From assembly GCA_000508965.1 (NCBI GenBank), contig BAHV02000011.1, positions 10,358 to 74,357 of the forward strand: a stretch of 64,000 bases of DNA, in the 5' to 3' direction. A program made the translations under genes and the position numbers. The stretch comes from Dielma sp000508965. GTDB taxonomy: Bacteria; Bacillota_I; Bacilli_A; Erysipelotrichales; Erysipelotrichaceae. Shown here piece by piece: positions 16,096 through 24,451 of this stretch (positions are counted from its first letter, which is position 1; every line of letters starts with the position of its first letter). Below the pieces are notes generated by a model that worked only from the letters and a program-made list of their open reading frames with translations, was not told the DNA's origin and did not search any database.

Positions 16096-16758
16096 ATGAA
16101 AAATATTGGGTATGTAAGTCATGACAAGGAGCTCAGGTTGCTCATCAAAAAATTGGAAGAGAGGCTGCCTGAACTGCGTTTCTATGATATCGGCGCTGAT
16201 TTGAGCATCGTTCATAAAGCCGGCATCAGTCATGTTATATTTGATTTTGATAACTTCCGCTCATTAAGCGATTCACTGCTTTATAAGCAAATTGAAAAAC
16301 TGCAGGGGATGCGGCTTTTGATTATTGGCAATGAGCTTTCTGAATTGCTGTTTAATCATCCTAAAAGCGGTACGGTCATCGCACATTTGTTGAAACCCGT
16401 CAGTCCGGAAAGCTTATATGCGGCCGTTAAGTATTATCTGCTTGATCAGGAGCCGACGATAAGTAAGGATGAATTCAGTGAACGTCTCTTATTTGGCAGC
16501 CGCATGTACAGCTGTCTGCTTGGCTATTATTATTTAAATAAAGCTGTTGAATACTGCCGTGATAATAATGTTGACGACAGTGTGAGAATGGCTGTGATTT
16601 ATGATTATATTGCAGTAAATTATGATACGACAAAAAGTAAGGTTGAAAAATCGATTCGCCGATTGATTTCACGCTTTGAAGGCGGTCGGCATCAGACTAA
16701 TTCGGAATGGATTCTGTATTTTTATGGACAGCTGCAGTCAAATGGGGTAGAACTTTAA
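16096..16758 (+). CDS. Divergent Spo0A-like response regulator
   Basis: 220 residues. The C-terminal half (about 135-215) matches the Spo0A DNA-binding domain: G-Y-Y-Y-L-N-K-A-V (Spo0A G-Y-L-Y-L-R-E-A-I), Y-D-Y-I-A-V-N-Y-D-T-T-K-S-K-V-E-K-S-I-R (Spo0A Y-P-D-I-A-K-K-F-N-T-T-A-S-R-V-E-R-A-I-R) and H-Q-T-N-S-E-W-I (K-P-T-N-S-E-F-I). About 20 residues between the recognition helix and T-N-S-E, present in Spo0A and known there as the sigma-A activation region, are missing. The N-terminal half looks like a worn receiver domain, with Asp in S-H-D, a possible acceptor Asp in F-D-F-D, and Lys in L-L-K-P-V. RBS AAGGGG. It is upstream of hemW. A true Spo0A may exist elsewhere in the genome. Confidence 0.8.
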   Translation: MKNIGYVSHDKELRLLIKKLEERLPELRFYDIGADLSIVHKAGISHVIFDFDNFRSLSDSLLYKQIEKLQGMRLLIIGNELSELLFNHPKSGTVIAHLLKPVSPESLYAAVKYYLLDQEPTISKDEFSERLLFGSRMYSCLLGYYYLNKAVEYCRDNNVDDSVRMAVIYDYIAVNYDTTKSKVEKSIRRLISRFEGGRHQTNSEWILYFYGQLQSNGVEL

Positions 16759-16760
16759 TT

Positions 16761-17855
16761 ATGGTCAAGGCAATGTATGTGCATGTGCCTTTCTGTGATT
16801 CAATCTGTGCCTATTGTGATTTCGGCCGCTGTAAGATGCAGCCGCAGCTGGCGGATCGCTGGCTGATGGCAATAGAACGTGAATTAGTAAAGCGGCAGCT
16901 GCCGACAGCAATATCGACGCTTTATATCGGCGGCGGCACACCCAGTGCGCTTTCTGTTGAGCAGCTGGATATCCTGCTTACTCTGCTCGATGATTATGCA
17001 CAGCAAACAGTGGAATACAGTGTTGAAGCGAATCCGGAGAATTTGAGTTCAGACAAGCTGGCTGTAATGAAGGCGCATGGGGTAAACCGCATCTCATTAG
17101 GGGTGCAGAGCTTTAATGACAAACTGGTAAAACGCATTGAACGTCATCATGATAAAAAACGGATCGATCAGGCTTTAGATCAGATTCATGAAGCGTGGAT
17201 TCATAATATATCGATTGATCTGATGTATGGTCTGCCGGATCAGACAGCGGCGATGCTAAAGGAAGATTTAATACAGGCGGTGAATGATGAGCGCATTAAG
17301 CATATCTCGATCTATTCACTGACTATTGAGGAACACTCCAAATTCGGCCGGCAAAAGGTCGTGCCTTGTGATAATGAATTGGAAGGTGCCATGTATGAGC
17401 TGATTGTTAAGACACTGCCTGAACACGGTTATCAGCATTATGAAATCAGCAATTTTGCGAAACCCGGTTATGAAAGCAAACACAATCAAATGTATTGGCA
17501 TTATGAGGATTATGCGGGGATTGGCTGCGGGGCCAGCGGCAAGGAGAACCATATTCGCTATGACCGTCCTTTTCAGCTGCTGAATTATCTGAATGATGAA
17601 GAAGTGTTTGAACGCATTGAATTGAGTAAGTCTGATGAAATGTTTGAATTTATCATGATGGGACTGCGGATGAAGCAGGGAATATCACTGAGCCGTTTTG
17701 AGGCGCTGTTTCAGTGTTCGCCAAACGATGTCTTCGCCTCAGCGATTCATCAAAATATAGCGCGCGGCTGGTTGGTTCTGGATGGTGATTCGCTGCGGCC
17801 AAGTGAGGCGGGCATGACTTTTTTGAATGATGTTTTAATGGCTTTTATGGATTAA
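16761..17855 (+). CDS. hemW: Heme chaperone HemW (radical SAM)
   Basis: 364-residue HemN-like radical SAM protein. The cluster motif C-D-S-I-C-A-Y-C-D-F (C-x3-C-x2-C-x-F) is near residues 13-22, followed by Y-I-G-G-G-T-P-S-A-L and V-E-A-N-P-E-N in the TIM barrel, and a C-terminal winged-helix-like domain with M-M-G-L-R-M-K-Q-G-I. It lacks the extra N-terminal features of true coproporphyrinogen dehydrogenase HemN, and the position after lepA is that of hemW (formerly hemN/yqeR) in Bacillus. ATG 16761 starts two bases after the preceding stop; the open frame extends upstream but without family similarity. Confidence 0.92.
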   Translation: MVKAMYVHVPFCDSICAYCDFGRCKMQPQLADRWLMAIERELVKRQLPTAISTLYIGGGTPSALSVEQLDILLTLLDDYAQQTVEYSVEANPENLSSDKLAVMKAHGVNRISLGVQSFNDKLVKRIERHHDKKRIDQALDQIHEAWIHNISIDLMYGLPDQTAAMLKEDLIQAVNDERIKHISIYSLTIEEHSKFGRQKVVPCDNELEGAMYELIVKTLPEHGYQHYEISNFAKPGYESKHNQMYWHYEDYAGIGCGASGKENHIRYDRPFQLLNYLNDEEVFERIELSKSDEMFEFIMMGLRMKQGISLSRFEALFQCSPNDVFASAIHQNIARGWLVLDGDSLRPSEAGMTFLNDVLMAFMD

Positions 17856-17884
17856 AGGCTTATAATAGGAGTGGAGATGATCTT

Positions 17885-18097
17885 ATGGAAAAACAGTCCT
17901 TCAGTCTGGCTGGCTTTGCCTTTGCTTTATTATCCTTCGCATTCAATCCCTTCGGCAGCGTTTCAGTTTTGGCCATCGTATTTTCTTCCATCGGTCTGAA
18001 AGAACGGCGGCATTTAGGCAATCACGGCTTCTGTGTCGGCGGTTTATGCGGCGGAATTGTCAGCTTAGTTCTTGATATTGTCGATATTTTCCTATAA
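17885..18097 (+). CDS. DUF4190-type small membrane protein
   Basis: 70 residues with two transmembrane helices (about 5-32 and 48-69) joined by a short basic loop K-E-R-R-H. The layout and the F-G-S-V-S-V-L-A-I-V-F-S-S-I-G-L pattern fit DUF4190, a family of unknown function. RBS GGAGTGGAGATGATCTT. It follows hemW by 29 bases. Confidence 0.7.
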   Translation: MEKQSFSLAGFAFALLSFAFNPFGSVSVLAIVFSSIGLKERRHLGNHGFCVGGLCGGIVSLVLDIVDIFL

Positions 18098-18101
18098 ATA
18101 C

Positions 18102-18130
18102 TTGTTTTTTTATCTGGCCTGTGGTAATAT
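18102..18130 (+). promoter_or_regulatory. rpsO promoter
   Basis: TTGTTT (18102-18107), 17-bp spacer ending in TGG, TAATAT (18125-18130). The transcript would start near 18137, just before the leader hairpin. Confidence 0.65.
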
Positions 18131-18138
18131 ATTGAAGA

Positions 18139-18205
18139 TTTGTTACTGTGCTATTCGCTTCCTCGGCGGTATGCTCGGTTACAAATGACTTAACAACAGG
18201 AGGAA
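18139..18205 (+). promoter_or_regulatory. rpsO leader with potential autoregulatory pseudoknot
   Basis: TTTGTTACTG (18139-18148) pairs with CGGTTACAAA (18176-18185) apart from one mismatch and one G-T pair. Inside, CGC (18156-18158) and GCG close a loop holding TTCCTC (18159-18164), which is exactly complementary to GAGGAA (18200-18205) in the rpsO Shine-Dalgarno region. A pseudoknot that captures the ribosome site, as in E. coli rpsO autoregulation by S15, is a reasonable inference. No known S15-leader consensus was checked. Confidence 0.6.
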
Positions 18206-18212
18206 ATTTACA

Positions 18213-18479
18213 ATGATTTCAAAAGCAAAAAAACAAGAGATTATGAAGGAATACGCACGTTTTGAAGGAGATACAGGTTCTCCGGAAGTACAGGTTGCTG
18301 TTTTAACTTATAACATCAACACATTAACTGAACATATGAAGGTTCATAAGCATGACTTCCATTCTCAGCGTGGTTTAATGCAGATGGTTGGTCACCGCCG
18401 TAACCTGCTTGCTTATTTAAAGAGCAAGGATTTGAATCGTTACAAAGAACTGATCACTCGTTTAGGAATTCGTAAATAG
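18213..18479 (+). CDS. rpsO: 30S ribosomal protein S15
   Basis: 88-residue protein binding the central domain of 16S rRNA. The family pattern G-D-T-G-S-P-E-V-Q-V-A, L-x-x-H-x-x-x-H-x-x-D-x-x-S-Q-R-G-L-M-x-M-V-G-x-R-R and the C-terminal Y-x-x-L-I-x-R-L-G-I-R are all there. The strong AGGAGG site is complementary to an upstream hairpin loop. It is followed by a terminator and pnp, the standard order. Confidence 0.98.
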   Translation: MISKAKKQEIMKEYARFEGDTGSPEVQVAVLTYNINTLTEHMKVHKHDFHSQRGLMQMVGHRRNLLAYLKSKDLNRYKELITRLGIRK

Positions 18480-18491
18480 TTGTTTGTCAGG

Positions 18492-18518
18492 CTTTCTCGA
18501 ATCGGGAAAGTCTTTTTT
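18492..18518 (+). terminator. Terminator/attenuator between rpsO and pnp
   Basis: CTTTCTCG (18492-18499) pairs with CGGGAAAG (18503-18510, one T-G pair), followed by TCTTTTTT. Confidence 0.8.
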
Positions 18519-18591
18519 CTTATTACTGAAAATGTTTCCAAAATCAGTAAAGTATGCTATTATTATCAAGATAAAACAATGAGGTGAAAAA

Positions 18592-20730
18592 ATGGCTAAG
18601 CAAACTTTTAGTTTGGACTTCTGTGGTCGGGTGATCACAGTAGAAACGGGAGAAATTGCCAAGCAGGCCGGTGGCAGCGTATTGGTACGTTATGAGGATA
18701 CAGCGGTATTATCATGTGCTACTGCGAGCAAGCAGGCTAAAGAGGGCATTGACTTTTTCCCATTAACAGTAACTTTTGAAGAAAAGTTATATTCCGCAGG
18801 TAAGATTCCTGGCGGCTTCTTACGCCGTGAAGGAAGACCGAGCGAACATGCGACATTGACGGCGCGTATGATTGACCGTCCGATCCGTCCGCTTTTTGCG
18901 GAGGGATTCCGTAATGAGGTGCAGGTAGTCAATACAGTACTGTCAGTAGATACTGACTGCACACCTGAAATGACAGGTATGTTTGGGGCTTCTTTAGCGC
19001 TGGGCTTATCCGATATTCCGTTTAACGGACCGATTGCGGGTGTTTATGTAGGTTATGTTGATGGTGAATATATCATCAATCCTTCAGTTGAAGAATTAAG
19101 CAGAAGCCGTATCACACTGGCGGTTGCCGGTACAAAGGATGCCATTAATATGGTTGAATCAAGTGCTACGGAAGTCAATGAAGAGGAAATGCTAGAAGCA
19201 ATTCTTTTCGGACATGAAAATATTAAGAAATTGTGCGCGTTCCAGGAAGAAATTATCGCAGCCTGCGGTAAGCCAAAACGTGAGATCACACTTTATGAGA
19301 TTCCTTCTGATTTAAACCGAGAGGTTCGTGAGATGGTTCAGGATCGTCTTGTGGAAGCTGTACGCATCCATGAAAAATTGGAACGTTATGGTAAGATTGA
19401 TGATTTGGAGGATGAGACAGCTGCGGTCTTTGAAGCCAGAGAGTATGAAGATGAAAAGAGTAAGCAGACGACATTGAAATTTGTTCATGAAATCTGTCAC
19501 AATATTGTAGTTGAAGAGGTGCGCCGCCTGATTACGGTTGACAAGGTTCGTCCTGACGGCCGTAAGATTGACGAAGTGCGTCCGCTGAATTCACAGGTGG
19601 ATCTGCTGCCGCGTGTACATGGTTCTGCATTGTTCACCCGCGGTGAAACACAAGTATTGTCAGTATGTACGCTGGGTGCTTTAAATGACAATCAGATCGT
19701 TGATGATTTAACAGACATTGAAAAGAAACGCTTTATGCATCATTATAACTTCCCGCCGTTCTGTGTTGGTGAAGTTGGCCGTATGGGTTCGCCGGGCCGC
19801 CGCGAAATCGGGCATGGTGCTTTAGGCGAAAAGGCATTAGCTCAGGTTTTGCCAAGTGAAGATGAATTCCCGTATGCGATCCGTCTGGTTGCTGAGGTTT
19901 TGGAATCCAATGGTTCAAGCTCTCAGGCTTCTATCTGCGCCGGTACCATGGCATTGATGGCTGCTGGTGTGCCAATCAAAGCGCCGGTTGCCGGTGTGGC
20001 AATGGGCCTTGTCAAGGAAGGCGAGCATTATACGATCTTAACGGATATCCAGGGTATGGAAGATCACTTCGGCGATATGGATTTCAAGGTTGCCGGCACT
20101 AAGAATGGTATCACTGCCTTGCAGATGGATATCAAAATTGACGGTATTACCCGTGAAATCCTTCAAGAAGCATTGGAACAGGCTAAGGCCGGCCGTGAAA
20201 CTATCATGGCTAACATGATGGACGCTATTTCTGAACCACGTCCGGAAGTCGGCCGTTATGCTCCGAAGATTGAAAAAATCATGATTTCTCCAGATAAGAT
20301 CAAAGATGTGATCGGACCTGGCGGTAAGATGATCAATCAGATTATTGCAGATTGCGATGATGTGAAGATTGATATTGATGATGACGGAACCGTTTTGATT
20401 TATCATCATGATATTGAACCGATCAAGAAGGCGGTAGCGATGATTGAAGCAATCACCAGAGAAGCCAAAGTGAATGAAATCTATGAAGGCAAGGTTGTCA
20501 GAATTGAAAAATTCGGTGCCTTTGTGGAACTGTTCCCAGGCTGTGACGGTCTTCTGCATGTTTCTAAGATTGCTCATGAACGCGTTGAAAAGGTAGAAGA
20601 TGTATTAAAATTGGGTGACATTGTGAAGGTTAAAGTCATTGAAATCGATGAGAAGGGCCGTGTCAATGTATCACGCAAAGCATGCCTTGAAAAGCCAAAA
20701 GCTGAGAAGCGTGCTGAAACTGCGGAATAA
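18592..20730 (+). CDS. pnp: Polyribonucleotide nucleotidyltransferase (PNPase)
   Basis: 712-residue phosphorolytic 3'-5' exoribonuclease. Two RNase PH-like domains are joined by a helical domain (first about 10-225, second about 315-545 with R-P-D-G-R and the F-F-x-R-R-E-G-R/G-S-P-G-R-R-E-I-G-H-G phosphate/RNA-binding loops). A KH domain (about 555-615, I-G-P-G-G-K) and an S1 domain (about 622-692) follow. Standard length and complete. ATG follows GAGGTG. Confidence 0.98.
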   Translation: MAKQTFSLDFCGRVITVETGEIAKQAGGSVLVRYEDTAVLSCATASKQAKEGIDFFPLTVTFEEKLYSAGKIPGGFLRREGRPSEHATLTARMIDRPIRPLFAEGFRNEVQVVNTVLSVDTDCTPEMTGMFGASLALGLSDIPFNGPIAGVYVGYVDGEYIINPSVEELSRSRITLAVAGTKDAINMVESSATEVNEEEMLEAILFGHENIKKLCAFQEEIIAACGKPKREITLYEIPSDLNREVREMVQDRLVEAVRIHEKLERYGKIDDLEDETAAVFEAREYEDEKSKQTTLKFVHEICHNIVVEEVRRLITVDKVRPDGRKIDEVRPLNSQVDLLPRVHGSALFTRGETQVLSVCTLGALNDNQIVDDLTDIEKKRFMHHYNFPPFCVGEVGRMGSPGRREIGHGALGEKALAQVLPSEDEFPYAIRLVAEVLESNGSSSQASICAGTMALMAAGVPIKAPVAGVAMGLVKEGEHYTILTDIQGMEDHFGDMDFKVAGTKNGITALQMDIKIDGITREILQEALEQAKAGRETIMANMMDAISEPRPEVGRYAPKIEKIMISPDKIKDVIGPGGKMINQIIADCDDVKIDIDDDGTVLIYHHDIEPIKKAVAMIEAITREAKVNEIYEGKVVRIEKFGAFVELFPGCDGLLHVSKIAHERVEKVEDVLKLGDIVKVKVIEIDEKGRVNVSRKACLEKPKAEKRAETAE

Positions 20731-20735
20731 TGACG

Positions 20736-20766
20736 AAAGCGACATTTAATTTGTCGCTTTTTTCTT
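20736..20766 (+). terminator. Terminator of pnp
   Basis: AAAGCGACA (20736-20744) pairs with TGTCGCTTT (20752-20760), then more T. Confidence 0.92.
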
Positions 20767-20815
20767 TTGTAGAAGTAGCTATTTGTGATAGAATAATAAG
20801 GTGAGGTGAAAACAT

Positions 20816-22204
20816 ATGAATTGGAATACAGAAGCAAAAAAATATGAAGCTCAGTTTAAAAAAGATTTAAAGGAATTAGTTGCTATTCCTTCATTAAGAG
20901 ATGAATCAACAGCGAAAGAAAATGCTCCTTTTGGTGATCAATGCCGTAAAGCCCTGGATAAGATGATGGAAATCGGCCGTGAAGCAGGTTTTACTGTCAA
21001 GGATATTGATGGTTATGCTTGTACGATTGAATATGGTGAAGGGGAAGAAAGCGTGGGCATTCTTGCTCATTTAGATATCGTGCCAATCGGTGAAGACTGG
21101 ACGCATGATCCACTTGGCTGTGAAGAGGTTGATGGTATCATGTATGGCCGCGGTACCTTGGATGATAAAGGACCGGCAGTGGCGGGTCTGACCGCCATGC
21201 GGATGCTGAAGGATAATAATGTAAAGCTGAATAAAAAGATCATGCTGATCTGCGGCTGTGATGAAGAAAGCGGCATGCAGTGCATGGATTATTATTGCAA
21301 GCATGCGGAAGTACCGACGATGTCTTTTACACCGGATGCGGAATTCCCGGTAATCTATGGTGAAAAAGGTCTTTTACAGATCGCGTTAAAAGGCCATGCG
21401 GAAACACCGATTTTGTCAATGCACTGCGGTGAACGCCCGAATGTCGTTATTGGCAAGGCGAGCGCTTTGGTGAAGGATTTCAGAGAAGAATATGTCGATT
21501 TATTTGATTTTTATCTGCGAAGCAATAACCTGCAGGGCAGTGTTGAATATACTGAAGCAGGGTGTGTGCTGAAAATTGATGGTGTCTTTGCTCATGCTTC
21601 ACTGCCATGGCGCGGTACGAATGCCGCCCTGCATTTGATTAATTTCATTGGTACAACGCATGAGAATGAATTTTTGACCAATACTTACCGAATGCTGTCC
21701 GATTGGCGCGGCAGCGGTGTCAGCATTGCTAAGGAAGGCGCTTATATGGGCTTCTTGACGGCCAATGTCGGTATTGTTGATCTTGAAAATGATGAATTTA
21801 ATATTGTTATTGATATGCGTTATCCGAATGATACGGACAGTGAAACAATCATCAAGGGATATCAGGAAACGTTTAAGTCTTATGACTATCCGGCTGAAAT
21901 CGTGGTGCGCTCTGACAGCAAGCCATTGTTCCTAGATCCTAATTCAGAGATGATTCAAAAATTGATGGCAGTTTATCGTGAATACAGCGGTGATACATTT
22001 ACACCGGCGATGACGATGGGCGGCGGCACTTATGCCCGTAAGCTGCCGAATTGCGTAGCTTTCGGCCCGGAATATCCGATTGCCCGCCATCAAAGCGAAC
22101 ATGTCATCGGCGGCCCGCATCAGGCGGATGAGGGAATTGTTATTGATGATATGCTGTGTGCAGTTGCAATTTATGCAGGAGCACTTGAAAAACTGGGACA
22201 GTAG
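20816..22204 (+). CDS. pepV: Dipeptidase PepV (M20 family)
   Basis: 462-residue zinc dipeptidase of the peptidase M20A/PepV type, cleaving dipeptides in the cytosol. Metal and catalytic motifs visible are A-H-L-D-I-V-P (His ligand and catalytic Asp), G-R-G-T-L-D-D-K-G-P, C-D-E-E-S-G (catalytic Glu) and, near the C-terminus, G-G-G-T-Y-A-R and P-H-Q-A-D-E. A lid-type inserted domain spans about 180-380. ATG follows GAGGTG. In Bacillus the homologue ytjP lies in the same broad region as the genes that follow here. Confidence 0.95.
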   Translation: MNWNTEAKKYEAQFKKDLKELVAIPSLRDESTAKENAPFGDQCRKALDKMMEIGREAGFTVKDIDGYACTIEYGEGEESVGILAHLDIVPIGEDWTHDPLGCEEVDGIMYGRGTLDDKGPAVAGLTAMRMLKDNNVKLNKKIMLICGCDEESGMQCMDYYCKHAEVPTMSFTPDAEFPVIYGEKGLLQIALKGHAETPILSMHCGERPNVVIGKASALVKDFREEYVDLFDFYLRSNNLQGSVEYTEAGCVLKIDGVFAHASLPWRGTNAALHLINFIGTTHENEFLTNTYRMLSDWRGSGVSIAKEGAYMGFLTANVGIVDLENDEFNIVIDMRYPNDTDSETIIKGYQETFKSYDYPAEIVVRSDSKPLFLDPNSEMIQKLMAVYREYSGDTFTPAMTMGGGTYARKLPNCVAFGPEYPIARHQSEHVIGGPHQADEGIVIDDMLCAVAIYAGALEKLGQ

Positions 22205-22206
22205 TC

Positions 22207-22839
22207 ATGAGAATGCGGAAGTTGAAATGGGCAGAGCCTTTTTTGGAAGTCCAGTCCGTCATCGTTAGAAATTGTGATGAAATGGCTGGTCAGTGGCGCC
22301 GTCTGCTGAATCAAGAGGAACTGCATGTGGAGATTGGTTCGGGCAAGGGTGATTATTGGATCAAAATGTCAGAACTGTATCCCAATGCCGGCTGGATCGG
22401 AATTGAAAAGAATGTTAATGTCGCAGCGATTGCTTTAAAAAAGGTTGAAAACAGCGAACATTTAAACCGCCGGTTTATCGTTGATGATGCGCAGGCTATT
22501 GATTCATGGTTTGCGAAGGATGAGGTTGATGTCATCCATCTGAATTTTTCGGATCCATGGCCTAAAAAAAGAGCCAGCAAGCACCGGTTATCGCATGCTT
22601 CATTTTTGAGGCGATATGAACAGATCTTAAAACCTGAGGGCAAACTGATCATGAAAACGGATAATGTTAAGCTGTTTGAATTTTCAATATTGGAATTTCA
22701 GAACAATGGTTGGCTGCTTGATGAATTCAGTGTTGATTATCGGCGTGATGAGCATCCTGAGGATGTGATTACTGAATACGAGCACCGGTTCATGGAACTG
22801 AATCAGCCAATTTATCGCGCGGTATGGCATAAAGCTTAG
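22207..22839 (+). CDS. trmB: tRNA (guanine46-N7)-methyltransferase
   Basis: 210-residue SAM-dependent enzyme making m7G46 in tRNA. The start M-R-M-R-K-x-x-W-A is typical; the SAM loop V-E-I-G-S-G-K-G (about 39-46), the I-E-K-N segment, and the tRNA-binding/catalytic N-F-S-D-P-W-P-K-K-R-x-x-K-H-R-L block (about 115-130) are intact. It starts two bases after the pepV stop, hence likely cotranscribed. Confidence 0.96.
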   Translation: MRMRKLKWAEPFLEVQSVIVRNCDEMAGQWRRLLNQEELHVEIGSGKGDYWIKMSELYPNAGWIGIEKNVNVAAIALKKVENSEHLNRRFIVDDAQAIDSWFAKDEVDVIHLNFSDPWPKKRASKHRLSHASFLRRYEQILKPEGKLIMKTDNVKLFEFSILEFQNNGWLLDEFSVDYRRDEHPEDVITEYEHRFMELNQPIYRAVWHKA

Positions 22840-22853
22840 AAGGGAGGGTTTTG

Positions 22854-23507
22854 ATGAAGAAAGTAGTGTTGCTCATGCTTTCGTTATTTCTGCTTGGCGG
22901 CTGTGCCTCAGAAGCGGATCTGTCAAATCAGGTACTTACCTTATTGCAGGAAAAATCAATGCTTGAACCTTTTAATGATACAAATATGTCGAAGAAGTAT
23001 TTCAGTTATTATTTGCCTCGGGATGTCGGACGCGGCCATGGCAATTCGCTGAGTGGTGTCTATCTCAAGGATGGCTATAAATTTGTGATGAATCTGGATG
23101 CTTCTCAGATTATTATTGATGAATATTATACAGAAGCAGCATCAAAGCCTTTTTCAGAGGTGCAGATGGAGACTTCATCGGCAGGGATGGTCTATCAGGG
23201 CAGCTACATAAATACTGCCGAAGAAACTAAGAATTATACGCTGCGGCTGGAAAAATTGACGGACGGCTATTATTATATTGATCTTGCGGCCAGTGAGCTT
23301 CGCTTTTACAGCATTGTTCCTTATGCAGAGATCAAGTCACTGCTGAATTGTATGTTAACGATCATGCAGTCAGTAAAAGTAGAACGGCAGCTGATTCTGA
23401 ATGATTTTTCACTCAAAAGTGCAACGGCTCAGCAGCAGCAAAATCTGGATTATCTTAACGAAGAAGTGCCGGTTGACGGTTATATCAAAGATTTAGTTGA
23501 AAAATAG
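22854..23507 (+). CDS. Hypothetical lipoprotein
   Basis: 217 residues with a lipoprotein signal peptide, lipobox L-G-G-C near residue 17, so the mature protein would be anchored on the outer face of the membrane. The rest is soluble with mixed strands and helices; I recognise no domain. ATG 22854 follows AAGGGAGGG; a TTG one codon upstream is possible. It stands between trmB and the thioredoxin-like gene, 13 bases before the latter, in a place where Bacillus has ytpQ-type genes nearby, but it does not look like YtpQ. Confidence 0.8.
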   Translation: MKKVVLLMLSLFLLGGCASEADLSNQVLTLLQEKSMLEPFNDTNMSKKYFSYYLPRDVGRGHGNSLSGVYLKDGYKFVMNLDASQIIIDEYYTEAASKPFSEVQMETSSAGMVYQGSYINTAEETKNYTLRLEKLTDGYYYIDLAASELRFYSIVPYAEIKSLLNCMLTIMQSVKVERQLILNDFSLKSATAQQQQNLDYLNEEVPVDGYIKDLVEK

Positions 23508-23520
23508 GAGGTTTTGATTA

Positions 23521-23850
23521 ATGAAAGACTATATGAAACAGCTAACATCCATGGAGATGTTTGAGGCAGCATGGAATTCTGATCAGGTGAGTGTGTTTGT
23601 ATTCTCCGCCGATTGGTGTCCTGACTGTATGTTTATTAAGCCATTTATGCCAAAATTGGTAGAAAAATACAAGCATTATGAGTTTATTTATGTGGATCGT
23701 GACGCGTGGCTGCCAATTTGTCAGCGTTTGAATATTTTAGGCATTCCTTCTTTTGTGGCGGTTAAAAACGGACAGGAATTGAATCGTTTTGTCAGCAAAC
23801 TGAGAAAAAGTGAAGCTGAGATCGATGCCTTTCTTGGAGGTCTGCAATGA
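23521..23850 (+). CDS. ytpP: Thioredoxin-like protein (YtpP type)
   Basis: 109-residue thioredoxin fold. The active site is W-C-P-D-C (near 34-38) instead of the W-C-G-P-C of the true thioredoxin found at 54.3 kb, and the cis-Pro loop I-P-S is present (about 77). YtpP of Bacillus lies just before ytpR and murC, as here, so the name is supported by position. It is likely a cytosolic thiol-disulfide protein, substrate unknown. The stop overlaps the next ATG. Confidence 0.88.
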   Translation: MKDYMKQLTSMEMFEAAWNSDQVSVFVFSADWCPDCMFIKPFMPKLVEKYKHYEFIYVDRDAWLPICQRLNILGIPSFVAVKNGQELNRFVSKLRKSEAEIDAFLGGLQ

Positions 23851-24446
23851 GCTGTTCAGCAAGATTGTTTATCAACCGCAAAGCCTTCAGCGGCGTTGGC
23901 ATGATCGTTTTGAAAGATGCTGCACCGGCAGCTTCTGAAACCATCGGCGAGGTGTGTGCAATCTACGATCTCAAACATGAGATCATCGGTTATAACCTCA
24001 TCAATCCTTATTTTGAAAAATTAAATGACGGCTATCAGCCATGGGATGATGTAACTTTAGCATTTGTTAATGAGAAGCTGATCGAAGCCGGTTTTGCGGG
24101 CATTGAGATCGATCCGGCACCAAGACTTGTGGTTGGCTATGTGAAAACGTGTGAAACGCATCCGGACTCTGACCATCTGCATGTCTGTCAGGTGGATGTA
24201 GGTCAGGAATGCGTGCAGATTGTCTGCGGAGCGGCCAATGTAGCGGCTAATCAAAAGGTTGTAGCGGCACTGCCGGGAGCTGTATTGCCGGATGGTAAGC
24301 TGATTGAAGCTTCAGTGCTGCGCGGTGTTGAATCAGCTGGTATGCTTTGTTCAGAATGGGAACTGCGTCTGATTGATGAACCCAAGCGCGGTATCTTGAT
24401 TCTTGATGATCAGGCAGTAATCGGTTCACCATTTTTTGGGAGGTAG
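23847..24446 (+). CDS. ytpR: YtpR-family tRNA-binding-domain protein
   Basis: 199 residues. The N-terminal about 90 residues are the YtpR-type leader domain; the C-terminal OB-fold (about 90-195) is the tRNA-binding domain also found in PheT and MetG, with V-G-Y-V-K-T-C-E-x-H-P-D-S-D-H-L, Q-I-V-C-G-A-A-N-V and R-G-V-E-S-A-G-M-L-C-S. Role unknown. It overlaps ytpP by 4 bases. Confidence 0.93.
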   Translation: MSCSARLFINRKAFSGVGMIVLKDAAPAASETIGEVCAIYDLKHEIIGYNLINPYFEKLNDGYQPWDDVTLAFVNEKLIEAGFAGIEIDPAPRLVVGYVKTCETHPDSDHLHVCQVDVGQECVQIVCGAANVAANQKVVAALPGAVLPDGKLIEASVLRGVESAGMLCSEWELRLIDEPKRGILILDDQAVIGSPFFGR

Positions 24447-24451
24447 AAAAG

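Noticed and set aside
20038..20577. 179-codon open frame on the minus strand
   Set aside because: It lies wholly antisense to the KH/S1 part of pnp, has no ribosome site and no recognisable domain; it is a codon-usage shadow.
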